NCBI GenBank assembly: GCA_949317995.1
Contig: OX439044.1
Span: forward strand, 52,098,166-52,162,165
Source of the DNA: Acholoe squamosa
Taxonomy: Eukaryota > Annelida > Polychaeta > Phyllodocida > Polynoidae
Direction of reading: 5' to 3'
Length of the DNA stretch: 64,000 bases
Positions 22,724 to 33,000 of the stretch are shown here, one piece after another (position 1 is the stretch's first letter; the number at the start of each line of letters is the position of its first letter). The translations under genes were made by a program, and so were the position numbers. Below the pieces are notes generated by a model that ran no database searches, was not told where the DNA came from, and was given only the letters and a program-made list of their open reading frames with translations.

Positions 22724-23770
22724 TTAGGAACTGAGTTCTATCATCAGGGTTAATGTTGAAAGCCATCCATTTAGTTTTTTGTACATTAATAGTAAGAGTA
22801 TATTATTTAAACACCATGATACAATTTTCTGAATGACTTGGTTTATTACATGAGGTGAGTCCACTGATACAACAGCATCATCTGCATATAACATAATTGC
22901 ACAATCTACTGCTTTGGATAGAGAATTAATATAAATAGAAAACAATACTAGCCCCAAAACTGAACCTTGAGAAACCCCATATGTAATGGGTTTCAATGAT
23001 AAAAAAATATCATTAGCTAAAGTGCACTGGTGTCGATTGGATAAATAATTTTTGAAAAAGTCACATGTCTTATTACTAAGTCCTAGAGCTTGCAATTTTT
23101 GCAATAATTTTGGATGTGATAAAGTTATCAATAATTGTTTTGAGATGTTTAGTAATAGCAGTCTGTGTTGAATGTCCTTTTCTATAGCCATATTGAGTAA
23201 GGCACAATAGACTTTGTCTTTCCAAATACAACTGCAATCGGGCTTCCCTAGCCCACTTAAAAGGGTCTATTTCTCCTCTTTCCTATCCTCTCAGGATGTG
23301 TGTGCTGCACATATGTGCAGGCACTGACACATTCCTCTGTGAACTTGTGTAATGTTGTTCTCGCCATGAACATGACCTTAACTGTCGAAATGGCATTAAA
23401 CCTCTATTACTCACTCACTCACAACTGCAATCTTTTACATACAAGTAATTTTCCTGTGATAGGTAGTAGACTAATGGGTCTCAGATCTCCAACTTCCATG
23501 GAGTTCGCTTTTTTAAGTAATGGTATAACTTAGCTAATTTCCAGTCATCAGGGAAGGTGGCTGATGCCAAACACTTATTATACAATGACCTGAAGATATC
23601 TGGAATAGCAAACAAGGAATCTTTTATTACAAAAGATTTACAATGCTTTATAGCTGATGGTTTCTTAGTATAGACTGGGTCAGGTCGTCAGAAAGTGTAA
23701 GATTCTGCCCTTGAAGGGCCTTTAAAATTAATTTTCTAATTACTTTATATAACCTTAATACAATTTTGAA
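22724..23770 (-). pseudogene. LINE reverse transcriptase core (split by a SINE)
   Basis: In order on the minus strand: FPDDWKLAK, then (frame shift) GDLRPISLLPITGKLL, the SINE insertion at 23240-23420, QYGYRKGHSTQTAITKHLKT, LSNRHQCTL, YGVSQGSVLG and IMLYADDAVV, the polymerase active-site motif YADD. Multiple indels. The segment joins the C-terminal part below without a gap. Confidence 0.82.
23240..23420 (-). mobile_element. GTGA-headed SINE inserted in the LINE, 12-bp TSD
   Basis: 181 bp, minus orientation: head GTGAGTGAGTGAG, then TTTAATGCCATTTCGACAG, tail TTAAGTGGGCTAGGGAAGCCC (one base fewer in some copies). It is flanked by the perfect direct repeat ACAACTGCAATC (23228-23239 and 23421-23432). 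The insertion cuts LINE sequence that is continuous on both sides. Other copies: 29720-30002, 48723-48905, 57049-57769 and (different head) 58602-58782. Confidence 0.85.
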
Positions 23771-23773
23771 GGG

Positions 23774-24549
23774 ACATCCCCTCAGCTCAGAAAACCAAAA
23801 AATACCGACTTAGGGCATCTACCAAAATGATGAAATATGGAGGTAAATGGAGTTGTTCTCAGAATATAGGAATGTCCCATTATGCATAACAAACATATGA
23901 AATAACAAGGCCAATGTGTCTATTATTGACTTCAATAACAAAATGGATCAAAATTTGAGTTATGCATGCACAGTAGACTGCCTCTTACATGGTGATAAAA
24001 GTACCAGATGTTACGTAATGTCCGGTACTTTTATCAGAATTATTTCACATAAGCTGCTCTCACACAGAGACAAATGCTGCTGCACACACTATTTTTTCGC
24101 CAAAGTAGGGGATAATAAAGCCCTTCATATGGGTAATAACAAAGATTATGAAGCTTCATTTTTTCCATATTTTATAACTGATTTAGATTTTGGTACCGGA
24201 AGTTACAAATTACAGATTTTCATTTTCAAAGACATACAATGAAAAATTCTCACTCAGTAACATGTCCAAACCTCATTGAAATGATACCTACGATCATATA
24301 CAAATAAAAAAAATAACTTTGGGTTACTCCAGATGTTCTTTATTCAATACAGTACACTTGTAAAAAATACAAAAAGTCAAAACAGAACAAATTTGACTGT
24401 TTTTTTCACTTCGGCAAGCTATAAGTCTGAGAGTTTTTGATGAATGACCATAAATTTACATCTTTCTGATAGCCCTAAGTGTTCTCTATCAAATGAGTCT
24501 ATGTTAGACAAAATTGATTTGCAACTTCTTTCTCTAGAGCCATAAGAGT
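23774..24549. mobile_element. ~775-bp insertion within the LINE, unclassified
   Basis: LINE coding resemblance stops near 24550 and resumes near 23770. The intervening sequence has no LINE similarity. It contains a hairpin GATAAAAGTACC..GGTACTTTTATC at 23994-24037. Neither terminal repeats nor a target duplication were clear, so the limits are approximate. Confidence 0.4.
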
Positions 24550-24559
24550 CCAAAATGAC

Positions 24560-25216
24560 CCAGAAACACAAAATCTACTGCTTTCTGGCGACCTGACCAA
24601 TCTATTGATTTTACAAGTTTAATAAAGTCTATGTAGGACAGTTCAAAGAGAAGATCAGTATCCGCTACTGGAGTACCATATGGAGCAGCCAGATTTTCAT
24701 TTCTATCTCCAGGTGGGAGTGCATTTGCTAATTTTTCTCCAATACCAGTGAAAAAACTATTTATATATTCAGCACAATTTTTAGGAGGAATAACTAAATT
24801 TGTTGTTATTTCTGAGTTTGATCAATGAAGCACATGTCCTATTGGGTAGTAATTTTTCAATCGCTTCCCAGTATTTTGCAGGATCATTCTTTCTGAATTC
24901 TAGTAGATTCAACATTTCTCTCTTTTTATTTTTGAAAATTTCTGTTTGAACCCTATGCTTGTAAAAGTTGGCTATTCTCCAGTCATCTTCATTCATCTTA
25001 TTCTTTGCAGTCCTATATAGACCATCTCTTACTTTCATCAAGTCCAATATATCCAGTCAACCATGGTGGTGTGTATTCAGGTATAACTATTGTTCTGACA
25101 GGGCACATACCATCCAGGGTATTATTCATCACCTTAAAAATACTTTTCCATATATCATTTGGATTGACTTGTAATAGTACATCTTCCCAATTGTAGTTAA
25201 CTAAAACATTTTTCAA
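24560..25216 (-). pseudogene. LINE ORF2 linker region between endonuclease and RT
   Basis: Reads NPNDIWKSIFKVMNNTLDGMCPVR..PPWLTGYIGLDE, then NDPAKYWEAIEKLLPN and PPKNCAEYINSFFTGIGEKL. This is the usual spacer between the endonuclease and reverse transcriptase of LINEs. Several frameshifts. Confidence 0.65.
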
Positions 25217-25276
25217 AGTTAAGAAGTCATAATTTCTATATGATCTAGCCTTAACCCTTTTCTTTTTTATTTTATG

Positions 25277-25778
25277 TCACTCACATTTGATTACCAAATA
25301 TATAGGACTATGATCAGAAATATGATAATCCAACGACCCATAGCAAGAGGCATTGTGAATGTTAGTATAAATGTGATCAGGCAATGTACCTGATTTTGGA
25401 CAGGTAATTACATTAATTAATTGAAAAAGATTGTTATCAGTACAAAAATCTTCAACACATGTGTCATTCCCATCTTTTTTGTTGAATAGATTAACATTGA
25501 AGTCTCCCATAATGATTAACTTTCTATTTTTTGTTACAATATTCTTTAATTCTCCAAGTTTGGTATATATTGCTCTGAGGTCTTTGCTGTCCTTTATAAC
25601 ACACAAACACTTTGTATTTGATAACACTGATTTCAACATCTACACACAGGATTTCATAATTCTCGGTTATAAAGGATGAGTTTAGGTCCGGACAAACAAT
25701 ATAGTGATCCCTTAAATATAGCATCAGACCACCCGCTGTCTTTTCTCTAAAAGGAAATTTAGCATGATATGTGTACAT
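25277..25778 (-). pseudogene. LINE ORF2, APE-type endonuclease fragment
   Basis: Two overlapping frames give HAKFPFREKTAGGLMLYLRD, then KLIIMGDFNVNLF and DHIYTNIHNASCYGSLDYHISDHSPIYLVI. The GDFN and SDHSPI motifs are catalytic landmarks of the exonuclease-endonuclease-phosphatase fold used for target nicking. The N-terminal ~60 residues are not recognisable in 25780-26190, and a frameshift lies near 25600. Confidence 0.8.
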
Positions 25779-26192
25779 TCCAAGTATTTATAAGGATTTT
25801 TGTTATGAAACACTTGATACATACATATATAGAGGTAACATATTATTAAAGGCAAAAAGAGTGCAATATATACATATTAGATATGCAGCGAAGTGAATTT
25901 CCTAGAGCAGTCAGTTCGTTAGGAGGTCACTATGCGATTGGTTATTAACAGCGTCTTCAAGGTGGGAGTCGCTGTAGAGTATACACTAGCGTTTGCTATA
26001 TTTGGACGCGATATGGGCAGTGATGCGTATCTAGTTGACACACTAATAAGAGAAAGAAACATTTTCATACCCTATTCAGTAACCTCCTAGGTATGCCTTA
26101 CCAGCATAACATAGTGTGTGTAGTCAACCAACAATACCGTGTTTGATCTAGCACTTAAGGTGAGAAGTAGGATATAAGCAGAAATTGTCATA

Positions 26193-27390
26193 TTAATTAA
26201 CTACCTGACTTTTTAAACCCATCATTTTTTGCATAGCAGTAGACTCGTGAGTCCTTTCCACTCTGGGGGCTTCTTGTTTCTTTTTACGTTGATATTTCAT
26301 TTTCTTGGTTTGATCAGTTGGGGTAATACCTGTTGTACCAGTCGTTGTCATAGTAGTAGTGTTCATAGTAGGGGTAGATGGACCATGAGCTGCTTGGAGA
26401 TCCTTCATGGCTATTACATGTTTTGGAGTTGGTATTGTTTGTTGTTGCTGTTGTAGCTCTTTTTGGTGTTGTTGTTCTTGTTGGTGTTGTTGTTCTTGTT
26501 GACGATGTTGTCTCTATAGTCAACACTATGGCAGACCTAGCGTCGACTATAGTCAACGCCCATTATATAGGATTAGTATAGGAATTGAAAATAGGCTCGT
26601 CCTCTAGGAACTATACTTTTTTCAGAGGCTGTCCCCATGGCTGGGGCAACAATTTTTGATCTGCCCTAAAAGGGTTAAGACTACACCACACCTATTTCTT
26701 CCTTTAAATTTTCCAGTTTTTACCACATAAGAGTGGAGATTAGCAGCAGTCCCCGAGTACATTGAGGATGTACATTCCAGCAGTTTCCTATTTCCTGTGC
26801 ATAGAAGCATCTCAAGAAGGTCATGGTCTTGTTCATACTTCAGCAAGTTCAATTCAAGTAGTTCCTCTTCCTCTCTATCTGACCATCCTTGACAGTCAAA
26901 TTTCCCTAATTTCTTGGCACCATAAGCTGTTTCAGCGTCTAATATACATGCAGCTTTGTCGGGTCTGCCTGCAAAAATCGCTTTTCTGTAGCAAAAGGCT
27001 TGCTCCACACTCTTAAAATGCTGACCTTTGGTAACAATAGAACAGGGAAAAAAGTATGAAAGTGGAGCCAATTCGCTATGGTAACCTATGTATGTATGTG
27101 TGACAACTGTCCATGTGTTGGAGAGACGTAATTCTGGGGGTAGATCACCTAGTGCATGGTGTGGGTAGTATCGGCCATTGTACAAGACTCCACGACCTCT
27201 AGGCTTAATATCCAACCCAGCATCTTGTCCAAGTCGGGCAATGGAGCTGGCTTCAGCTCTCTGTTTTTTTATCATAACATTGCAGTCTTCAGAGATGAAA
27301 ACTTGTGTATAGTCTCTAGTTTTCAATAAGTCACTTTTTTTTTATAGAATTACATCGCTGATGTCTCCTTTGACGAACACTATAATCATG
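26193..27390 (-). pseudogene. LINE ORF1 C-terminal domain fused to a NADAR domain and Q-rich tail
   Basis: Continuing the ORF1 frame after one indel and one stop in an A-run (about 27343), the protein reads an ORF1p C-terminal domain (TQVFISEDCNVMIKKQRAEA .. GVLYNGRYY). It then reads a NADAR-type domain: SELAPLSYFFPCSIV, HFKSVEQAFCYRKA (the SVE(H/Q) motif with the presumed catalytic Glu), AKKLGKF, LLKYEQDHDLLEMLL, TGNRKLLE, GKFKGRNRCGVVL. At 26675-26678 (TTAA) a piggyBac-like short element interrupts it. Beyond that the same strand encodes a tail rich in Gln (HRQQEQQHQQEQQ) and then basic residues, ending at TAA 26193-26195. NADAR family members (YbiA/RibX-like) act on N-glycosidic bonds of riboflavin intermediates or ADP-ribose adducts. 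Activity of this one is unknown. Confidence 0.72.
26513..26678. mobile_element. Truncated piggyBac-like short element in the NADAR region
   Basis: Closely matches 60104-60298, including TATATAGGATTAGTATAGG and CTCGTCCTCTAGGAAC, and ends in AGGG followed by TTAA (26675-26678). The other terminus (TTAACCCATTGAGGG in the full copy) is missing, so it is 5'-truncated. Confidence 0.7.
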
Positions 27391-27877
27391 TTTCTATCAC
27401 TCCTACATGTCTATATGCATAGTCTATGTGGTAGTAATTGAAGTCTGGAATTATAGAGGTAATTAAGGCATAAGCCACATCTTTAGTTTTCTCACCTTGA
27501 TGGAACCTCAAGCCCTCTACTAATAAATTCCTGTGCTTTAATGCATTGTCTAGCACACATATCTGCTCCTTATTCTCTGCAATATTAAATTTATTTAACC
27601 TAATCTGTCTTTCCATCAGGTTCATTCTAGTTATCATGCTTTCAAGTTCAATTTTCATAGCTTTAGTGGCCTTATTGATCTCAACGAGGTCATCATTTCG
27701 CCATTGAACTGCTTGTGTTAAAGATTGGGACTCATTTGTAAGATATTCTAATAAGTTTCCAACTTTTTGCTGAGTTAGTACCATCCCCTCTGGTGTAGTG
27801 GCAGCTCTAGTAGCCTTTGGCTTGGATATTTCAGCTATCACTCGCCGAACCTCTTCTCTGTCTAATGTGTTTTCCAT
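27386..27877 (-). pseudogene. LINE ORF1, coiled coil and RRM-like part
   Basis: 163 codons from ATG at 27877. Residues ~40-105 are heptad-rich (NDDLVEINKATKAMKIELES.., then LNKFNIAENKEQICVLDNAL) and predict a coiled coil for trimerisation, as in L1 ORF1p. From ~113 HRNLLVEGLRFHQGEKTKD begins an RRM-like fold. The frame ends at TGA (27386-27388). One base shift here restores RNMIIVFVKGDISDVIL, the equivalent of the conserved (R)P..IIVRF strand of ORF1p, so the ORF originally continued. Confidence 0.75.
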
Positions 27878-27956
27878 GTTTACAATTTGACAGCGACAGT
27901 AACAAACAGCGTGTAGAGTTGACCCCTATTCAGTCAAGCTTGACAGGTGTTACATT

Positions 27957-27957
<1 letters not shown>

Positions 27958-28036
<79 letters not shown>
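27958..28036. repeat. (AT)n microsatellite
   Basis: About 39 uninterrupted AT units next to the 5' end of the LINE. Confidence 0.92.
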
Positions 28037-28038
<2 letters not shown>

Positions 28039-29055
28039 TGTCCACAGCCAGCTATGTGACTGTATGGCACAGCTAGAAACCTCAATTTTCTAAATGTTCA
28101 ATGTATATTTCATTAAGGTCTCACCCCTGGTTTGTGTACTGTATCCTTATATACTCTTTGATCAGTTGTGAGGATAGTAGCATGTCAATAAACCATCCAG
28201 TCATTGTAAAAGCTGGAGAGCGCCTGCCTTCACACATCTCTACTCAGTGGCCGCCTACATGCAAAGTTTCAGATTTCTGTGGTACTTTCTAGGTTACAAT
28301 ATTGCACTTTCTCCCAAACAAATAGGAAAGCATAGAGTAAAGGACCCAATAACAGCGTACATTAATTTTGGTGATTTCCTCCCAAAGGCTCTTGAATTTG
28401 TAGGCTGATTGAGCTCATACTAGAAATGATTATTATAATCTTAGAATTTGCCCAACATGAGCTTAAGCAGGATTTAAATTGCCTTGTTTTCATATTATGA
28501 AATATGAGCTTAGAAAAAATGTCGTTTAGGCTGCCAGAAGCGGACACTGGCGCCTAATAGTGGATAAAAGTTTGCCTAATGAAAGACATGCATGAAACAT
28601 GACATTATGATGCCATCATGAACTCTACCTAGGACTGTATACAGCCAAAGGTACATATAAGCAACAATCAGTGCATAATTGATTGATATAGGAAGGGGTC
28701 TGCCATTAGCAACTGATTAAGTGCAAAATCGATTGATATAGGACGGGGTCTGCCATTAGTAGGTAGACCACAAGGACACTCGACTCTCGCCACTATATCT
28801 GTAACAACATTCCCAACATTATGCCTGCTGTAGACTCTCAAATGGATGTATGGTACATACTATTATATCAGGAGGGCAGGAGGGGTCTAAATCTTTTTAA
28901 TAGTGTAAATTTACATTTGTTTCACCCAATCAAATTGGCTATTTCGATAGTGAAAAGATTCCTAACACTAATGTTGCTCTGTAACCTGGGACGGTTTTTC
29001 TGGTAGGATTAAGGTGTAACTCTTATGGACCACCCCCCTTGAACCCCATCTATAC
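28037..29055. other. Intergenic stretch, no gene recognised
   Basis: AT-rich, with a direct repeat of GATTGATATAGGA.GGGGTCTGCCATTAG at 28680-28700 and 28729-28760. No exon-like signal was found. Confidence 0.4.
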
Positions 29056-29143
29056 GGACTTAGCAGGTTTAATTATTAGCCAATGAGAGAACCCCAATCT
29101 ATTCACTGCGGTCCTTCGGGGGCCAACTGGTACCTATCTGATA

Positions 29144-29699
29144 AAGAGGAGGTTGAACCGACGCCGCAAAGCGTCTTGGGAATGTCAGCGTCTCGGCATG
29201 TAAACATGGCGCTCACGCGGTGATGGACATTGTCAGCAGTCAAAGAATAAAGCAAAATATGGCCTTGCAGAAAGACCATCTAGAGAATACAAAATTCCAG
29301 TCATGTCACACATGTTCCCCTACAGATGCCTAACGTTGCTGATAGCACTGTCACTGCCGAAATTATTTTAATGCAGTGTAGATTTAGTTGCGAATGTGGC
29401 TTCCCTAAAATATGATAATTAGCTCATTTAAAGTCAGATTTATAAAGAAATCTGTCAATTCAAAATTAGTTGACATATAACCCCTGATAGACTGGGACAT
29501 TATCCACTCAATTCACTTGGAGAGACTCAAAGCGACTCAAGTTTAGATTTAGATAAGCATCTATGAACATAGTATTACTCCCATTGAAATAGCATTAAAC
29601 CCAGCCTCCCGTCCATGAGCGGTTGGGCGATATCAGGGGTTTTGGGGAGGTTCGGAAAATGATCGCTAGGGCCCGCTGTAATCGGTATCACCTCCTCTT
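29144..29699. mobile_element. 556-bp TIR element with 9-bp target duplication
   Basis: Ends AAGAGGAGGT and ACCTCCTCTT are inverted. The direct repeats TATCTGATA flank it at 29135-29143 and 29700-29708. The unoccupied sequence is present in the R2 copy near 42410 (reverse strand). The 9-bp duplication suggests a Mutator-like or hAT-like family. No coding capacity. Confidence 0.75.
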
Positions 29700-29719
29700 T
29701 ATCTGATAGGTCTTATCAG

Positions 29720-30002
29720 TGAGTGAGTGAGTGAGTAATGGTTGTTTAACGCCAAGCCGACAGCTAAGGTCATATTCATGGCGGAAAAAGTACATTAGAC
29801 ATCACGTCACAAAGGAATACATGTGCCTGTGCCCGTGCATATGGACACCAGACATATGTAAGAAAGAGGGGACAGGAAAGAGGAGATTCAAGGAACGAAT
29901 ATGTGCCAGTGCCCGCGCATATGGACACCACCCACACTCAGAGAGGATAGAAAAGCAAGACATAGACCCCTTTTAAAGATGGCCTGGGGCTGGGGAGGCC
30001 CG
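29720..30002 (+). mobile_element. GTGA-headed SINE, 11-bp TSD, internal duplication
   Basis: Begins GTGAGTGAGTGAGTAATGG(T), ends near GGAGGCCC, flanked by GGTCTTATCAG at 29709-29719 and 30003-30013. It is longer than other copies (283 bp) because the segment around GTGCC.GTGCCCG.GCATATGGACACCA occurs twice. Confidence 0.75.
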
Positions 30003-30065
30003 GGTCTTATCAGTAGAACTTGCCTGGAACAAGCTCCAGCAATGGCGGCGCCCATGGGACAACCT

Positions 30066-33000
30066 GCTAAGGGTCTATAGATAGGGCAACCATTCATCAT
30101 TAACATATGAGCCGCTACATAGCAATATGTATTGCCGGATTTTTGGCAGAGGGGTGTATTTGTAGTGATATTTGTCAAAATATTTATGTTCATGAGACAT
30201 TGGTGGTACGAGAGAACTATAGAATAGGTAGGTGATATGGGATATTAGTGGTACATATATGCAGTAGGGGTCAGCACCTCCTTGCTCCTGATCAAAAGGA
30301 GACAGGTGGTTCCCTGTATTTGACCTGAGGATTTTTGGCAGGTATTGCTGGGCCATAAATTTATGTAGAAAAATGACAATAAATCATCCAAACAAGATAG
30401 GAATGAACGGATTGTAGATGTGGATTGCAATAAATTTCATCAATCTCAAACTATTTTTGTTATATTCTGTAAATCCCTTAGAAATATGTTGTTCTATCTA
30501 CCATTAGGTGCCCCTGGAATGCCTCTATGAAACGGACTCAAGCTATAAATCATTTCCAAAGCCCCCACCCCCTTATCAGTCAAACGTTGGTATCAGGCTA
30601 GATCTGCAGCCAATAGCTACAACCCTCATTAGCTCAAGGCTTTAATGATTTCATATTCCCAACTATCAATGTTTATCCAAGGCTGGCAATGCATTTCCAT
30701 TGAGTATGTAAAAAAGAGCGAAGTCTTTCATTGAACTTTGAATAAAAGTTTTTATTTTCTTTTCGGTGACTAACACCTGCAAATCCATCACTATTTTACA
30801 TGATAACCAATGTTCATATCAAAGTCACAACCATTTAAAAGTTAACAAACACATAACACAAAAGTGGCGGTTAGAAAAAAATACAAAAGGAAGAAAAAGT
30901 AATCAGTTGCGAGATACATGGCAGACTTGAACAGGGTTCTCTGGTTCTCAAAAAGTCACATGTCATTCAGACAACATATCAAAATCCATGATTTGTAAAC
31001 TCCCCAAACTGAAATACCTTCACAAATCCTTCTATGAATTAAATAATCCCCAGAATGATCGTGTTTGGAGTGATATTTCATGACTAGATCAGCCTTGTGT
31101 AGGGATCTTCTCTCATCTTTCTCCACATCCATGTTTTAAGCACAGCCCCTTTTCCTCAGATCTTGTTACCATGGAAACCTCAGGGTCAAAATGAGGCTCT
31201 TTACAATGGTGCCCCCTGCAGGGCCCTGGGAGACCAACTACCTCTCAGTGGGGAATCATCAACTTGTTTCTGGTCTAATTACAATAAATAGCTTCAATAT
31301 AGCAGATTGCTTAGAATGTATTGAATCAATACCAGTGCATCTAATATCATTCACAATACATGTAAAGAAAACTCCTTTAATTAATTTCCTATATTGTGAT
31401 AACTGTGATGGCCTTTTTTCCAGTTAAAATACACTTGGTCTCGGGTTTTGATTTCCATAGTGAACCTGGGTAAAAACTTAAAGAAGGTAGTCTCTAACTC
31501 TTCTCATGTACAACACACAACTGAGAGAATGCTCATGCTTCCACAATAATAAATACCAACGAGTCTCTGATATAAAACAATGCATCAGCTATGTAGGACA
31601 CACCTTTAAAATCTAAACTTAAGAACACAGTAGCCAACGTGTAGTGGTAGTAGTAAGGCAATGTAACTTTTTTTCAAACAAACTAGATATACAATCATGA
31701 TATTGCAGGCCACAGCAGTCTTGGGCCATGCAGTATTTATCAATTAACCTCGCACACTACATACACTAAGTCCCCCCATTTTAAATCTACTTGGCAAGTA
31801 ATGGGGCTAGGCCCTTTCAAACATCACATATCTACTTGAAAAAAGAAACAAACAGAAAAAGAAACACCAGTCTTTGTCCTTTTTTGTCTTCTACATCCCT
31901 AATTACAGTATTTCCTTCCACTAAACCCAAATGCTGCCATTCGGACCAAATTTGTTGACTTTTGTTTCCTCTGAGTCTGGACACAATGTGTTTTGTTGCA
32001 GCCTCTACAGCTTGGGCACACTACTGTCACACGGTGTCTCCATTACTAAAGGCCATTGTAAACCCCTCCCCTCTTCCTCACCTCTATCTGGATTGCATGA
32101 TATAAAAGTGAAGTCTAGTGGGCCCCCTACACATGAAACCGAACATCTCCTGCAGAAAAAAAAACTATCTGAGCTGATTACTGAATAGTTTTGTTTTTTG
32201 GGGGACATTGAGACCCAAAACACACCTTTCTCTTTTTTCTTCTAATTTCAGTTTTTAAACATCAGTAATGGCTGAGCTAGCCTGTGTCATACACTGGAGA
32301 GATAAAGTGTAATGAGCGCTGTATATCCGGGCCCACTATTTGCTTCTGTTTGAGTTGACGCGGACGGAGCCACACAGGGGGCAGCTCATCCTATACTAAA
32401 CTGCACCTGGCCTGCCCTGTACATGGGGTATTTATATAGACAGCACTTTATTCTGAGGGACATCTAATGGCATAGTGAGTTTTGTGTGATTTCCACCTTT
32501 TTCTAAGTATACAATATCAGTAATGAGCAAACACACAAATCTATTTACAGAAATAACATTAATCATTCTAGAAAAGAAACCATAGATAGGCGAGGGCTGC
32601 AACGAGGGTTATTAAAGGCAGAGTTTTGTATGTGCTCAACTATTGTTCACTGGGAGGGGGGGAGGGAGGTGCAGATGTAATATCTAATAAGGTATATATC
32701 TAATATGGATCTACATATGTGTTACCATATAGCAGAGGCAAAATCAGCCAAGCACGATCACTGAGTTTCCTTCATGGTTAATTCACACATTGAAAAACAG
32801 ACAATTTTATATGGGTTTGAATGCATAGTATAAACATGTCTTAAGAGGGGCAATGCAATTTGGATGAAATAAGGGGTTTATTACACATATTTAAGTCTGT
32901 ATTTAGTCATTGCTGCCTTTGTGAGACAGTGAGCCCATTGCTTTTGATTGTGACCAGATTTACAATCATGAGATTGCAAAGAGTTTTCCTATGAGGAAGG

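Larger units (their letters stand above)
21780..27900 (-). mobile_element. Decayed non-LTR retrotransposon (LINE) with ORF1-NADAR, APE endonuclease and RT
   Basis: Read on the minus strand the order is ORF1 (27877 to 26193), a 400-bp gap, APE endonuclease (25778-25277), a linker (25216 to about 24560), an inserted ~775-bp block, the reverse transcriptase (about 23770 to 22750, split by a SINE) and the C-terminal region (ends 22096). Frames are broken by indels and stops, so it is a fossil. RT and C-terminal features (QYGYRKGHSTQTA, YADD, MLQNRALRMVYK) look like the CR1/L2/Jockey group rather than L1. ORF1 by contrast is L1-like. The ends are estimates: the 3' end lies near the CTTTTTTGAAGTCG stretch at about 21780, and the 5' end just before the (AT)n run at 27958. 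Confidence 0.8.
29056..30065 (-). repeat. Dispersed repeat R2, interrupted by two later insertions
   Basis: Inverted relative to the intact copies at 42337-42495 and 59366-59520. Shared landmarks are ATTAGCCAATGAGA, GGCCAACTGGTACC, ATCTGATAGGTCTTAT, CAATGGCGGCGCCCATGGGA. It is split by a 556-bp TIR element (29144-29699) and a SINE (29720-30002). Removing both restores a sequence collinear with the intact copies. Confidence 0.75.
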
